A DNA stretch of 64,000 bases from Xanthomarina sp035306605 (GCA_035306605.1 DATGNR010000004.1); one strand, 5' to 3'; positions 26,612-36,505 are shown, numbered from the stretch's first letter. The notes: generated by a model from the sequence alone, not told the origin. Translations and numbers: made by a program.

Positions 26612-27121
26612 ATGGAGGCGAAATTATTGAAAGAAAAATATAAATTAGTTGAAAAGCTAGGGGTGCACTTCGAGAGCAAGGAGAACCTTGCGCCCGTGGC
26701 TGCGCGTATTTTAGCTTATATTATTCTTACAGGAAAAGTAGGGACTACCTTCGAAGATTTGGTGTCCAATTTATGTGCAAGTAAAAGCACCATCTCTACC
26801 CATTTAACCCATTTACAAAGTTTAGATAAAATAACTTATTTTACTAAAACTGGAGACAGGAAAAAGTATTTCATTATCAATTCTGCTAATTTCTTACAGA
26901 ATATTGAAAACATGATAGCGCAATGGGAATTAGAAAAAAGTCTTCATCAAGAAATTTCATCATATAAATTACAAGTAAATCAAGCAGGAACAACAACGAA
27001 TGAGCTTGAATTCGATTTAACATTTCACGATAAATACATAGAATTTTTAAAATCGGCAATTGCATCTATTTCAGATTTAAAAAAAAGAATAGTAGCCAAC
27101 AACATTAAAACGCAACCCTAA
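26612..27121 (+). CDS. GbsR/MarR-type transcriptional regulator of the RND pump
   Basis: A 169-residue winged-helix regulator of the GbsR-like branch of MarR proteins. The HTH is at about 48-85 (TFEDLVSNLCASKSTISTHLTHLQSL), followed by a wing (DKITYFTKTGDRKKYF) and a C-terminal helical pair for dimerisation. Its stop is one base before the start of the membrane-fusion gene, so it is cotranscribed with the pump. With the inverted repeat in its own promoter it is probably an autoregulating repressor of the efflux operon; the inducer is unknown. Confidence 0.88.
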   Translation: MEAKLLKEKYKLVEKLGVHFESKENLAPVAARILAYIILTGKVGTTFEDLVSNLCASKSTISTHLTHLQSLDKITYFTKTGDRKKYFIINSANFLQNIENMIAQWELEKSLHQEISSYKLQVNQAGTTTNELEFDLTFHDKYIEFLKSAIASISDLKKRIVANNIKTQP

Positions 27122-27122
27122 A

Positions 27123-28241
27123 ATGAAAAAAAACGCATTAAACATCCTTATTCCATGTGCTTTGGTATTAGTACTAACGAGCTGTGGTAAAAAACAAGCA
27201 GAACAAAAACCAGCCTACGTTATGCCGTATCCGGTTGTAAAGGTTGAGAAACAAGATGTCATTACTTATGATAACTTCCCAGCCACTATAGAAGGAAAAG
27301 TAAATAACCAGGTGCGCCCAAAGGTTGCAGGTTATATAAAAGAGGTGTTAGTAAAAGAGGGAGAAAGTGTTAAAAAAGGACAGCTATTATTTAGGTTAGA
27401 AACACAATCTTTAAGTCAAGATGCTAATGCCGCAAAAGCTAGTGTAAATGCAGCTCAAGTAGAGGTGAATAAATTAAAGCCTTTGGTTGATAAAAACATT
27501 ATTAGCCCAGTGCAATTGGAAACCGCAAAAGCTCAATTATTACAAGCACAAAGTGCCTATAATAGTATTAATGCTAGTATAGATTATGCAAATATTAAGA
27601 GTCCAGTGGATGGGGTTGTGGGTTCAATAAATCACCGAGTTGGGTCCTTAGTTAGTGCTCAAGATCCATTGCCATTAACTAACGTTTCGGCAATTAGCGA
27701 GGTGTTTGCTTATTTCTCTATGAACGAAAAAGAATTTATTTCCTTTATGGCGGAGGCTAAAGGAGAAACAGCTGAAGAGAAATTAGAGAAACTTCCAGAA
27801 GTGAAATTACGTCTTGCAAATGGACAACTATATGAAAAACCTGGAAAAATAGAAACTATTAATGGGGATATCAATACCCAAACAGGAACCATAACTTTTA
27901 GAGCCAAATTTGATAATGCAATGGGCTTACTTAGAAACGGAAGTAGTGGGACTATTTTAGTTCCTAAAAGCTTTGAAAATGTAATAGTAATTCCATCTGA
28001 ATCAACGTTTGAAAGACAAGGTAAAACTTTTGTTTATTCAGTAGTTAATGATTCTCTGGTAAACAAACCTGTGACAATTCTTAAAAATGCAGGTCGTTTA
28101 TATATTTTAGAGAATGGCGTTGAAGTAGGTGAAACCATTTTGGCTAAAGGTCTTAATAAAGTAGGTCCTGGAACTAAAATCAAACCTATGTTAAAACCAT
28201 TAGATAGTATTGTTAATTCATTTCAAACAGTCTTTAAATAA
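27123..28241 (+). CDS. RND efflux membrane fusion lipoprotein (AcrA/MexA type)
   Basis: The periplasmic adaptor that joins the inner-membrane pump to the outer-membrane channel. It is 372 residues with a lipoprotein signal ending VLTSCGKK (Cys21). The lipoyl halves are visible as RPKVAGYIKEVLVKEGESVKKGQLLFRLE (first part near 62-85) and IKSPVDGVVGSINHRVGSLVS further on, flanking a helical hairpin (95-150). Order regulator-MFP-permease-OMF is complete. The permease starts eight bases after its stop. Confidence 0.93.
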   Translation: MKKNALNILIPCALVLVLTSCGKKQAEQKPAYVMPYPVVKVEKQDVITYDNFPATIEGKVNNQVRPKVAGYIKEVLVKEGESVKKGQLLFRLETQSLSQDANAAKASVNAAQVEVNKLKPLVDKNIISPVQLETAKAQLLQAQSAYNSINASIDYANIKSPVDGVVGSINHRVGSLVSAQDPLPLTNVSAISEVFAYFSMNEKEFISFMAEAKGETAEEKLEKLPEVKLRLANGQLYEKPGKIETINGDINTQTGTITFRAKFDNAMGLLRNGSSGTILVPKSFENVIVIPSESTFERQGKTFVYSVVNDSLVNKPVTILKNAGRLYILENGVEVGETILAKGLNKVGPGTKIKPMLKPLDSIVNSFQTVFK

Positions 28242-28249
28242 GCTTTATT

Positions 28250-31200
28250 ATGATACAAAAATTTATTGAAAGACCAGTATTATCTACGGTAATATCCATC
28301 ATCATCGTTATTTTAGGTGTTTTGGGTCTCTCTCAATTACCGGTGACACAATATCCAGATATTGCTCCTCCAACCGTTCAAGTTAATGCTAGTTATCCTG
28401 GAGCTAACGCAGAAACCATCCTGGAAAGTGTGGTGGTTCCTATTGAAGAGCAAATTAACGGGGTGGAAGGAATGACCTATATTACTTCAACTGCTAGTAA
28501 CTCTGGTAGTGCTACCATTCAAGTGTTTTTTGAACAAGGCTACGATGCCGACATCGCAGCTGTTAACGTGCAAAACAGAGTAGCTAGAGCAAATGCTTTA
28601 TTGCCAGCAGAGGTAATACGTGCAGGAGTAATTACACAAAAGCAACAAAACTCAGCCTTATTATTTGCTGCAGTATATTCTACAAATCCGGAATATGACG
28701 ATACGTTTATTCAAAACTATCTAAATATTAATATCAAACCAGAAATACAACGTATTAATGGGGTAGGAGCTTTAAACGTTTTTGGAGCTAAAGATTACTC
28801 GATGCGTATTTGGTTAGATCCAGATAAAATGGCGGCCTATAAAATTGAGCCGAGAGATGTTACCAAAGCTATTAACGAGCAGAGTAAAGAAGCTGCTGCA
28901 GGTTCTTTTGGACAGAATGCTGGGGAGTCTTTTGAATATGTTGTAAAGTATAAAGGACGGTATAAGGAAGCTAAAGAATATGAGGACATCGTTATTAAAG
29001 CTCTAGGAAATGGACAGTTTCTAAGAGTTAAAGATGTAGCAAAAGTGGAATTAGATGCCTTTTCTTATTCTTCAATATCAAAAACAAATGGAAATTCAGC
29101 TGTAAACTTTGGAGTTTTCCAAACACCAGGTTCTAATGCTCAAGAAATTATTGAGGACATTTATAAAAAGTTAGAAGAGCTTAAAAAAGATTTCCCAGAA
29201 GGAGTGGATTACTTGATTAACTACGATACCAACAAGTTTTTAACAGCTTCTATTGATAAAGTAGTTTACACCTTATTAGAAGCCTTCTTATTGGTATTCC
29301 TTGTGGTATTTGTCTTTTTACAAGATTTTAAATCTACGTTAATACCTGCAATTGCAGTGCCTGTATCAATTATTGGTACCTTCTTTTTCTTAAATATTTT
29401 AGGCTACTCCATAAACCTTTTAACCTTATTTGCATTAATTCTAGCCATTGGTATTGTGGTGGATGATGCGATTGTGGTTGTAGAAGCCGTTCACGCCAAA
29501 TTAGAAGAGGGCTACGATAACGCTAAAAAGGCATCAATTTCTGCCATGAGCGAAATTACTGGAGCTATTATTTCTATTACTTTGGTAATGATGGCGGTAT
29601 TTATCCCAATTACTTTCATAAAAGGTCCTTCAGGAGTTTTTTATGAGCAGTTTGGGGTTACTTTAATGATCGCTATTTTTATCTCGGCTGTAAACGCCTT
29701 AACCTTAACGCCTGCTTTATGTGCTATTTTCTTAAAACCACATAAAGAGGATGATGGCAAAAAGAAATCGTATTTGCAACGTTTTTATGCGGCATTTAAC
29801 GTAGGATTTAATGCAACAACAGCAAAATATACGAAATCCGTAGGCTTTTTAATAAGATACAAATGGATAACCTTGGTTATTTTAGCCCTAAGTATATTTG
29901 GAATTATTGCAGCAGACAAAATGATACCAACAGGGTTTGTTCCTGCTGAGGATAGAGGGATTATCTTCATGAATGCGGAATTACCTCCAGGTTCGTCCTT
30001 AGATAGAACATTTGAAGTCAATGAGGCTTTAAAAAATGTAGTTGATGAGGTAGAAGGAATTAAAGGAGCTTCGTTTATTAGCGGTAGAAACTTTTTCTCC
30101 GGTGAAGGTAGTTCTAATGCCATGGGCTTCATTATTCTTGACGATTGGGAAAATCGTGAAACCGATGCAACTTCTGTACAGGCCATTATAGGTCAGTTGT
30201 TTCAAAAATCAGCCATGATTCCTGATGCAAATATTATCTTTTTTACGCCTCCTAGTGTGCCTGGATTTGGTAACGCCGATGGTTTTGAAGTGCGTTTAAT
30301 GGATAGAAATGCAAGACCGTTAACTGAATTGGATGATGCAGCAAACGAGTTTGTTAAACTATTAAATCAACAACCGGAAATTGCTTATGCATCCAACTCA
30401 TTTAGTACCAATTTCCCACAGTTGGAATTAGATATCAATGTGGAAAGAGCGGAGGAGAATGGTATTTCAACGAGTGCTATTTTATCAGCTTTACAAGGAT
30501 ATATTGGAGGGAATTATGTAGCTGATTTTAGCCGTTTTGGAAAGCAATTTAGAGTCTATATGCAGGCTTTACCGGAAGATCGTGTGGATGAGTCTAGCTT
30601 AAATAGCATGCAAATTAAAACGCCTAGTGGAGAAATGACACCAATTTCACAATATGTTACCTTTAAGCGTGTATATGGTCCACAAACCGTAAATCGTTTC
30701 AACTTATTTAATGCGGTGACAGTCAATGGTGCTGCAACACCTGGATTTAGTTCCGGTGATGCTATTAAGGCTATTGACCAATTAGCAGAAAACAATTTAC
30801 CAGAAGGTTATTCAGTGGCTTACTCTGGTATTACTAGAGAAGAAATTGCCTCAGCAGGACAGTCAACGATTATTTTCTTGATTAGTATCATGTTTGTTTA
30901 TTTCTTATTGGCTGCACAGTACGAAAGCTATTTACTTCCATTGGTTATTATATTCTCATTACCAGTTGGAGTTGCAGGAGCTTATTTAACTACTTATTTT
31001 GCTGGTTTGGAAAATAATATTTACTTCCAAATTGCATTAATTATGTTGATAGGTTTATTAGCAAAGAATGCCATATTAATTGTGGAGTTTGCTATTCAAA
31101 GACGTCAAAATGGCTTGTCCATTGTCGAGGCAGCTATCGATGGAGCTAAAGTAAGATTACGTCCGATTTTAATGACATCCTTTGCATTTATTTTGGGTAT

Positions 31201-31393
31201 TACACCATTAGTGCTGGCAAAAGGAGTTGGAGCTGTGGGTAACAACTCAATTGGAACAGGAGCTGTAGGTGGATTGTTAGTTGGAACTATTGTTGGGGTT
31301 TTTGTTATTCCTGTACTGTTTGTTGTTTTCCAATGGTTACAAGAAAAAATCACTGGAGCTCCAAAAGTCGTAAATCAAGAAATTAAAGAATAA
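28250..31393 (+). CDS. RND efflux permease, HAE1 (AcrB) family
   Basis: The proton-driven inner-membrane pump, 1047 residues with 12 membrane helices and two large periplasmic loops. It opens with the family N-terminus FIERPVLSTVISIIIVILG, has the TM4 aspartate pair in GIVVDDAIVVVEAVH that relays protons, and the second-half copy LIGLLAKNAILIVEFA in TM10. GFVPAEDRG and FGNADGFEV mark the second porter domain. HAE1 pumps export hydrophobic and amphiphilic compounds such as drugs and bile-like agents; the actual substrate here is unknown. The OMF gene follows after five bases. Confidence 0.96.
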   Translation: MIQKFIERPVLSTVISIIIVILGVLGLSQLPVTQYPDIAPPTVQVNASYPGANAETILESVVVPIEEQINGVEGMTYITSTASNSGSATIQVFFEQGYDADIAAVNVQNRVARANALLPAEVIRAGVITQKQQNSALLFAAVYSTNPEYDDTFIQNYLNINIKPEIQRINGVGALNVFGAKDYSMRIWLDPDKMAAYKIEPRDVTKAINEQSKEAAAGSFGQNAGESFEYVVKYKGRYKEAKEYEDIVIKALGNGQFLRVKDVAKVELDAFSYSSISKTNGNSAVNFGVFQTPGSNAQEIIEDIYKKLEELKKDFPEGVDYLINYDTNKFLTASIDKVVYTLLEAFLLVFLVVFVFLQDFKSTLIPAIAVPVSIIGTFFFLNILGYSINLLTLFALILAIGIVVDDAIVVVEAVHAKLEEGYDNAKKASISAMSEITGAIISITLVMMAVFIPITFIKGPSGVFYEQFGVTLMIAIFISAVNALTLTPALCAIFLKPHKEDDGKKKSYLQRFYAAFNVGFNATTAKYTKSVGFLIRYKWITLVILALSIFGIIAADKMIPTGFVPAEDRGIIFMNAELPPGSSLDRTFEVNEALKNVVDEVEGIKGASFISGRNFFSGEGSSNAMGFIILDDWENRETDATSVQAIIGQLFQKSAMIPDANIIFFTPPSVPGFGNADGFEVRLMDRNARPLTELDDAANEFVKLLNQQPEIAYASNSFSTNFPQLELDINVERAEENGISTSAILSALQGYIGGNYVADFSRFGKQFRVYMQALPEDRVDESSLNSMQIKTPSGEMTPISQYVTFKRVYGPQTVNRFNLFNAVTVNGAATPGFSSGDAIKAIDQLAENNLPEGYSVAYSGITREEIASAGQSTIIFLISIMFVYFLLAAQYESYLLPLVIIFSLPVGVAGAYLTTYFAGLENNIYFQIALIMLIGLLAKNAILIVEFAIQRRQNGLSIVEAAIDGAKVRLRPILMTSFAFILGITPLVLAKGVGAVGNNSIGTGAVGGLLVGTIVGVFVIPVLFVVFQWLQEKITGAPKVVNQEIKE

Positions 31394-31398
31394 TTAGG

Positions 31399-32808
31399 AT
31401 GAAAAAAATTGTAAATAAAAGATGGATTTCTAGAGTTATGGTTTTTGGATTGCTAGCCATAACAATGCAAAGTTGTTTGGTAGCTAAAGACTATGAAAGA
31501 CCGGAATTAAAAGACGAAACTGAAAACTTGTATCGTACAGATAACCTTCCAACTGATAGTCTGTCCATGGCAGATGTATCTTGGAAAGAGGTGTTTACCG
31601 ATCCATATTTAACCCAATATATTGAAGAAGGCCTTCAAAATAATATCGATATTAGAATAGCCATACAGCAAATTATGGCGGGTGAAGCTTATATGAAACA
31701 AGGAAATGCAGGTTATTTACCATCCCTAAACGGACAGGCGTCTGCCGCTTACCAAGAACTGTCTAAAAACGGACAGTTTGGTGGTGGATCCATGGAAAAC
31801 TACGATGCGGTCCTAGCACTTTCTTGGGAAGCTGATATCTGGGGAAAAATTAGAAGCAACAAACGAGCATTTCATGCGGGATATTTAAAAAGTATTGCTG
31901 CTCATAAAGCCGTAAAAACTAGACTTGTTGAAAATATTGCAACGACTTATTATAGTTTAGTGGCTTTAGATGCACAGTTGAAAATTTTAAATGAAACCGT
32001 AGAAACTCGTGAAAAAACAGTTTCAACAATTCAAGCGCTTAAGGATGCAGGTCAGGTAACTCAAGTGGCCGTAGACCAAAACGTGGCACAATACAATAAT
32101 GCCAAAGCTTTAGAAATTGAAGTGCAAGCAGAAATTTTTAAATTAGAAAATACCTTAAGCATTTTGTTGGCTAAGCAACCACAACACTTTGAAAGAAGTA
32201 CCTTGGACGAGCAAGCCATTACTACTGAAATGAAATTGGGTGTGCCTTATTTATTGTTACGTAATAGACCAGATGTTATTGCTGCCGAAAGTGAATTTAT
32301 TCAATCGTTTGAATTGACCAATGTAGCGCTATCAAACTTCTACCCATCATTAACATTAAGTGCGGCTGGTGGTTTTCAAAGTATGGAATTTCAAAATTGG
32401 TTTAATACCAATTCCTTATTTGCTAATTTAGTAGGAGGTTTAACGCAACCTATCTTTAATCAACGTAAGGTTAGAACACAATACGAAGTGTCTCAAGCTA
32501 AACAAGAGCAAGCTTTATTAAATTTTAAAAATACCTTATTAATAGCCGGAAAAGAAGTTTCAGATGCTTTGTATAGCTACCAAGCTGAAGTGGATAAATT
32601 TGAATACCGTGAAAACGAAGTGGAAGCACTTAGACGTGCTGAAACCAATTCAGAAGAGTTATTGGATAACGGATACGCAAATTATCTAGATTTATTAACA
32701 GCTAGAGAAAGCGTGTTACGAGCAGAAATTAACTCCATCAATAATAAACTACAACAATTGTTATCTGCGGTACGTTTATATAGATCCTTAGGTGGAGGAT
32801 GGCAATAA
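31399..32808 (+). CDS. Outer-membrane efflux lipoprotein (TolC/NodT family)
   Basis: A 469-residue outer-membrane channel subunit with a lipoprotein signal ending MQSCLVA (Cys26), followed by KDYERPEL, the usual OprM/NodT start. The internal repeat of two OEP domains is clear: a first with LTQYIEEGLQNNIDIRIA and LSWEADIWGKIRSNKRA, a second with LLLRNRPDVIAAESEF and GGLTQPIFNQRKV. The C-terminal YANYLDLLTARESVLRAE block is conserved. It completes the tripartite pump. Confidence 0.95.
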   Translation: MKKIVNKRWISRVMVFGLLAITMQSCLVAKDYERPELKDETENLYRTDNLPTDSLSMADVSWKEVFTDPYLTQYIEEGLQNNIDIRIAIQQIMAGEAYMKQGNAGYLPSLNGQASAAYQELSKNGQFGGGSMENYDAVLALSWEADIWGKIRSNKRAFHAGYLKSIAAHKAVKTRLVENIATTYYSLVALDAQLKILNETVETREKTVSTIQALKDAGQVTQVAVDQNVAQYNNAKALEIEVQAEIFKLENTLSILLAKQPQHFERSTLDEQAITTEMKLGVPYLLLRNRPDVIAAESEFIQSFELTNVALSNFYPSLTLSAAGGFQSMEFQNWFNTNSLFANLVGGLTQPIFNQRKVRTQYEVSQAKQEQALLNFKNTLLIAGKEVSDALYSYQAEVDKFEYRENEVEALRRAETNSEELLDNGYANYLDLLTARESVLRAEINSINNKLQQLLSAVRLYRSLGGGWQ

Positions 32809-32869
32809 GTCTGAAAGTTAAGGAACTCGAATTTTTATTTGATGGATGGATTACAAATAGGATTATAAT

Positions 32870-33265
32870 ATGAAAAAAGACATTCAAATTCCAAAGGTTG
32901 AAAATGTGTATTTAGCAATTGTTAACGAATACAACGAAATTTATAAAACCCAAGATTGGAATGCGTATATTATTAACGATAAGGACGTCGATTTAGAGAT
33001 GGTTCTAATTGTATCGAGTGGCTATTCTGAAGATAAAAAAACAGCTGTTTTTAGAAAAAAAATTGAAAGACTTCCTGCAAAAAGCTATGCGAAAATAGAG
33101 CTTTTGCAGGAGGATCTTTTCGCTTTAAACAACACCTTTAAAGTGTCTTATTTTGAAGGGAACACCATGTACGATAAAACGTATCTGTTCAGAAAGAACA
33201 CCATTAACCTTAAGGCCTTACAGCCGCTTCCTTTAATGGATGCTAGAGGTGTTTTGGTCAAGTAG
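32870..33265 (+). CDS. Conserved small protein of unknown function
   Basis: A 131-residue soluble protein without signal peptide, predicted mostly beta. A WNAYIINDKDVDLEMVLIVSS segment and a later LFALNNTFKVSYFEGN segment are compatible with a small beta-sandwich; I recall near relatives in Flavobacteriaceae annotated only as hypothetical. It is 61 bases after the efflux operon but no sign links it to efflux. It is followed by a 147-base gap with inverted repeats. Confidence 0.7.
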   Translation: MKKDIQIPKVENVYLAIVNEYNEIYKTQDWNAYIINDKDVDLEMVLIVSSGYSEDKKTAVFRKKIERLPAKSYAKIELLQEDLFALNNTFKVSYFEGNTMYDKTYLFRKNTINLKALQPLPLMDARGVLVK

Positions 33266-33319
33266 TCCCTGTGCTGCCCCGGTTGGGAATATGGCAAACA
33301 TGTAGAGCCATGAGCCAAA

Positions 33320-33390
33320 ATAGGTTAATTTTTAGTCTTATATAATTGATTTTATTAGCATAAATAAAAACCATCAATCAATTAACCTAT
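33320..33390. repeat. Nested inverted repeats upstream of the dus gene
   Basis: An 11-base arm ATAGGTTAATT (33320-33330) pairs perfectly with AATTAACCTAT (33380-33390). Inside it TAATTGAT (33343-33350) pairs with ATCAATTA (33377-33384), overlapping the outer arm, so the two stems compete. The right outer arm overlaps the -7 element at 33388-33395. Confidence 0.5.
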
Positions 33391-33395
33391 CTTTG
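33388..33395 (+). promoter_or_regulatory. -7 promoter element of the dus gene
   Basis: TATCTTTG matches TAnnTTTG, 17 bases before the ATG at 33413. No -33 TTG is evident at standard distance. Confidence 0.55.
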
Positions 33396-33412
33396 CGCAA
33401 CTAAATAACAAG

Positions 33413-34378
33413 ATGGCTTTTACATTACTTTCATCACCTTTACAGGGTTTTACAGATTTTAGATTTCGTAATGCCTTCAATCACTACTTTGGCGGAATTG
33501 ATACCTTTTACGCACCTTATATTCGACTAAATGGAAAGCTGAAAATCAAGCAATCTTATCAAACCGATTTATTGCCAGAAAACAACGCCACCATAGAGGT
33601 AATTCCCCAAGTAATTACTAACGATCCAGACGAGTTTATATTTGTTGCCAAATACGTACAAAGTTTAGGCTATAAGGAATTGAACTGGAACCTAGGTTGC
33701 CCATATCCTATGGTGACTAAATCAGGAATGGGGTCTGGTTTAATTTGCCAACCTTCAAGAATTAACGAAGTGCTACAACGAGCGCATAGTGAAACGGATA
33801 TTTTGGTGTCTATGAAAATGAGGATGGGATACGAAAATGCTGAAGAAATTCTTGATGCCTTTCCTATTTTAGATCAGTACCCGCTAAAAAATATTGCTAT
33901 TCATGCAAGAATTGGAAAACAGCTTTATAAAGGACCAGTCAATTTAGAGGCATTTGAAGCGTGTATTAGTAACACCAAACATAAGTTGTATTACAACGGC
34001 GATATTACAAGTGTTTCTGCTTTTAAAGCTATTAAAAAACGATTTCCAAGTATCGATCATTTTATGATTGGTCGTGGCTTAATTGCCGATCCTTTTTTAC
34101 CCAGTATGATAAAAAATAACACCACGGAATATCCTGAAAACCGATGGGCTATTTTTTCTGAATTTCATGATACCATCTACCAACAATACGATGCGTATTT
34201 GTCCGGGCCAACGCCTATAAAAATGAAAATGCTAGGCTTTTGGGAATTCTTTGCTCAATCTACGTCCAACCCACATAAGACCTATAAAGCCATAAAAAAG
34301 GCAACAAACCCTGTAAAATATAGGCAGGCAGTGGATCAAATAATAAAAACAGAAATGAAATTTAAAGGCGCGTTCTAA
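33413..34378 (+). CDS. tRNA-dihydrouridine synthase
   Basis: An FMN enzyme that reduces uridines in the tRNA D-loop. The 321-residue protein has the FMN-binding start SSPLQGFTDFRFR, the active-site cysteine C96 in NWNLGCPYPMV, the MKMRMGYE strand, the IHARIGKQLYKG block that replaces the classical HGRT-type loop, and MIGRGLIADPFL at the end of the barrel. It most resembles the DusC-like branch; the exact tRNA position is not deducible. Single-gene unit with its own promoter element. Confidence 0.92.
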   Translation: MAFTLLSSPLQGFTDFRFRNAFNHYFGGIDTFYAPYIRLNGKLKIKQSYQTDLLPENNATIEVIPQVITNDPDEFIFVAKYVQSLGYKELNWNLGCPYPMVTKSGMGSGLICQPSRINEVLQRAHSETDILVSMKMRMGYENAEEILDAFPILDQYPLKNIAIHARIGKQLYKGPVNLEAFEACISNTKHKLYYNGDITSVSAFKAIKKRFPSIDHFMIGRGLIADPFLPSMIKNNTTEYPENRWAIFSEFHDTIYQQYDAYLSGPTPIKMKMLGFWEFFAQSTSNPHKTYKAIKKATNPVKYRQAVDQIIKTEMKFKGAF

Positions 34379-34430
34379 ATCAAGCCCCAAGTATGCTCTT
34401 TTTTCCAAAAAAAAATTAAAGCACGCGTGA

Positions 34431-35432
34431 TTAATCTAACTTATCGGCTAACTTTTTAAACGTCGTCTTAGGATCTTTATCTTCATATAAAACAGCGTAT
34501 ACTGCACTAATTATAGGAATACGAGTCTTCTTTTTGGCTTTTTCATTGATTAAAAAGGCGCTTTTTGTAGCGTAATAACCTTCGGCTATCATGCTCATTT
34601 CCATTTGAGCAGATTTAACCGTGTAGCCCTTACCAATCATGTTTCCAAACATTCTGTTTCTCGAAAAAAGGGAGTACCCTGTTACTAATAAATCGCCTAA
34701 ATAGGCCGAGTTATTAATGTTGCGTTTCATTTTATGGGTTTTCTTAATAAAACGCTTCATTTCTCGAATGGCGTTGCTCATTAACACGCTTTGGAAATTA
34801 TCGCCATAACCCAAACCATGTGCAATACCTGCAGCAATAGCATAAATATTCTTTAACATTACGGCATATTCAGTACCAATAACATCATCACTAATCTTGG
34901 TTTTTATGTAGTTGCTTGAAAATTTATCGGCTATGTCCTGTGCTTTTTTAGCATCAGCACACGAAATGGTTAAATAAGATAAACGCTCGAGTGCAACTTC
35001 TTCCGCATGACAAGGCCCAGCTATAACAGCAATATTTGTAAAAGGAACTTTATAAATATCATGAAAATGCTCGCCTACCAGTAAGCCCGATTCAGGAATT
35101 ATTCCTTTTACCGCAGATACAATGGTTTTTTTGGAAACATCTTCTGTAATTTTTTCCAATTCAGAGTACATAAAAGCCGATGGGATAACAAATATTAACA
35201 CATCAGCATAGGCTACCATGTCGTTAATATCGTTACTTAATTTAAGCTGTTTTATATTAAATTCAACCGAACTTAAATAACTCGGATTGTGTTGTTCTTT
35301 AAGTAAATGTTCTTTGGTGTACACACTTCGCATATACCAACCTACTTCATCTAAATTTTCGCACAGCATTTTTACAATGGCTGTTGCCCAACTTCCAGAA
35401 CCAAAAACGGCGTATTTTAATGGTTTTTCCAT
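34431..35432 (-). CDS. gpsA: Glycerol-3-phosphate dehydrogenase (NAD(P)+)
   Basis: Reduces dihydroxyacetone phosphate to sn-glycerol-3-phosphate for phospholipid synthesis. I chose the ATG at 35432 (MEKPLKYAVFGSGSWATAI) giving 333 residues: the Rossmann glycine motif starts at residue 10, and the -7 element at 35442-35449 lies inside the longer reading that begins at 35459, which therefore cannot be transcribed in full. Other blocks are AGPCHAEEVA, VIGTEYAVMLKNIYAIAAG (catalytic lysine) and GDLLVTGYSLFSRNR. The residual differences from the E. coli protein are typical of Bacteroidota. Confidence 0.95.
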   Translation of the reverse strand: MEKPLKYAVFGSGSWATAIVKMLCENLDEVGWYMRSVYTKEHLLKEQHNPSYLSSVEFNIKQLKLSNDINDMVAYADVLIFVIPSAFMYSELEKITEDVSKKTIVSAVKGIIPESGLLVGEHFHDIYKVPFTNIAVIAGPCHAEEVALERLSYLTISCADAKKAQDIADKFSSNYIKTKISDDVIGTEYAVMLKNIYAIAAGIAHGLGYGDNFQSVLMSNAIREMKRFIKKTHKMKRNINNSAYLGDLLVTGYSLFSRNRMFGNMIGKGYTVKSAQMEMSMIAEGYYATKSAFLINEKAKKKTRIPIISAVYAVLYEDKDPKTTFKKLADKLD

Positions 35433-35441
35433 ATATCTTCT

Positions 35442-35449
35442 CAAATTTA
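35442..35449 (-). promoter_or_regulatory. -7 promoter element of gpsA (minus strand)
   Basis: CAAATTTA on the plus strand reads TAAATTTG on the minus strand, nine bases upstream of the ATG at 35432. The mRNA would be almost leaderless. It decides the gpsA start. Confidence 0.55.
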
Positions 35450-35563
35450 CAAGATTCAAAAATACATAAAAATTAAATCTTTTAACTCCTTTAAAACAAA
35501 ACCCTAGGAATTTTTGGCACGTGTTTTGAATTCAATTACATAGTAACTTTAAATTGAAGGCTT

Positions 35564-36505
35564 ATGAAAACGTTAAAACTACTTTTAGGATTTGCATTAA
35601 TTGCAACACTATTTACATCTTGTTATACAGAAGACGATGTGTATATAAACAATTACAATCCACAGCCTTCTATTTCGTTAAATCAACTGTTAAACTCTTA
35701 CGAGTTGTGGTATGTTGATATTAATCAAACTATTGGCTACGGAGAAATTCCATTCTTACAAATGGCATTTACCTTATCTTATAGAAATGGAACACTTTAC
35801 GCTAACAATAACTTAGTTGGTTTTGGTAGCCAAGGTAATGGGTTTGGAATTCCTGTAGGAGATTATGATGCTTATAGTAACATCTTGGATGTGTATCATG
35901 TACTTGATGGTTTTGTAACTTTTGATGTGTATCAAATAAACAACAATACCATTGAATTGTACAACCCACATAGTGATACCTCTTACTTTTTAAAAGGATA
36001 TCAACGAGCTAATTTCGATTACGACTTTGTGTTTTACGACAACATTCATTACTTCTTACAGGAATATAAAGCTTGGGAAAAAACCTATACCAGCCAATCA
36101 GGAACTATTAACGAGTTTGATAACGAGAACTATTTACAATTCTTAGCGGGTGGGAATGATTCTGAATTTAGAAGTTCTCAAGATTATGGAATCAATAATC
36201 CAGATAATATTTACTGGGATTACACAGGTATTTATGGGGTTAACAACATTCCTGGAAACATGTATTTAAAAACATTAAGCTTGAATTACGATTACTATGG
36301 AAACGAGTTTTTTGAGCTAAGTGTTATTAATGATGGAAGAATAAGATTGTTCCATACAGCCTCAGGAACTACATACGAATTTACTGGTAGAGGTTATATT
36401 CAGTTTTTAAGAACTACGGCTGAAGGAAAACAAATAGAAGCTCGTAAAATGCGTAAATTCAAAAGCGAAAGAAAAGAAAATCCTAGAGAAAACACAAGAG
36501 TATAG
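35564..36505 (+). CDS. Lipoprotein with two internal beta repeats, function unknown
   Basis: A 313-residue lipoprotein with a signal ending LFTSCYTEDD (Cys20; acidic residues follow, as in surface-export signals). The rest is rich in Tyr, Asn, Asp and Phe. Two halves look like copies of one domain of about 110-120 residues: the segments TIELYNPHSDTSYFLKGYQ (129-147) and RIRLFHTASGTTYEFTGRGY (259-278) align without gaps over their core, and each half begins with an LLNSYELW / FLQEYKAW block. The tail (from 285) is basic. I know no family name; the gene is well supported by signal and codon use. Confidence 0.75.
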   Translation: MKTLKLLLGFALIATLFTSCYTEDDVYINNYNPQPSISLNQLLNSYELWYVDINQTIGYGEIPFLQMAFTLSYRNGTLYANNNLVGFGSQGNGFGIPVGDYDAYSNILDVYHVLDGFVTFDVYQINNNTIELYNPHSDTSYFLKGYQRANFDYDFVFYDNIHYFLQEYKAWEKTYTSQSGTINEFDNENYLQFLAGGNDSEFRSSQDYGINNPDNIYWDYTGIYGVNNIPGNMYLKTLSLNYDYYGNEFFELSVINDGRIRLFHTASGTTYEFTGRGYIQFLRTTAEGKQIEARKMRKFKSERKENPRENTRV

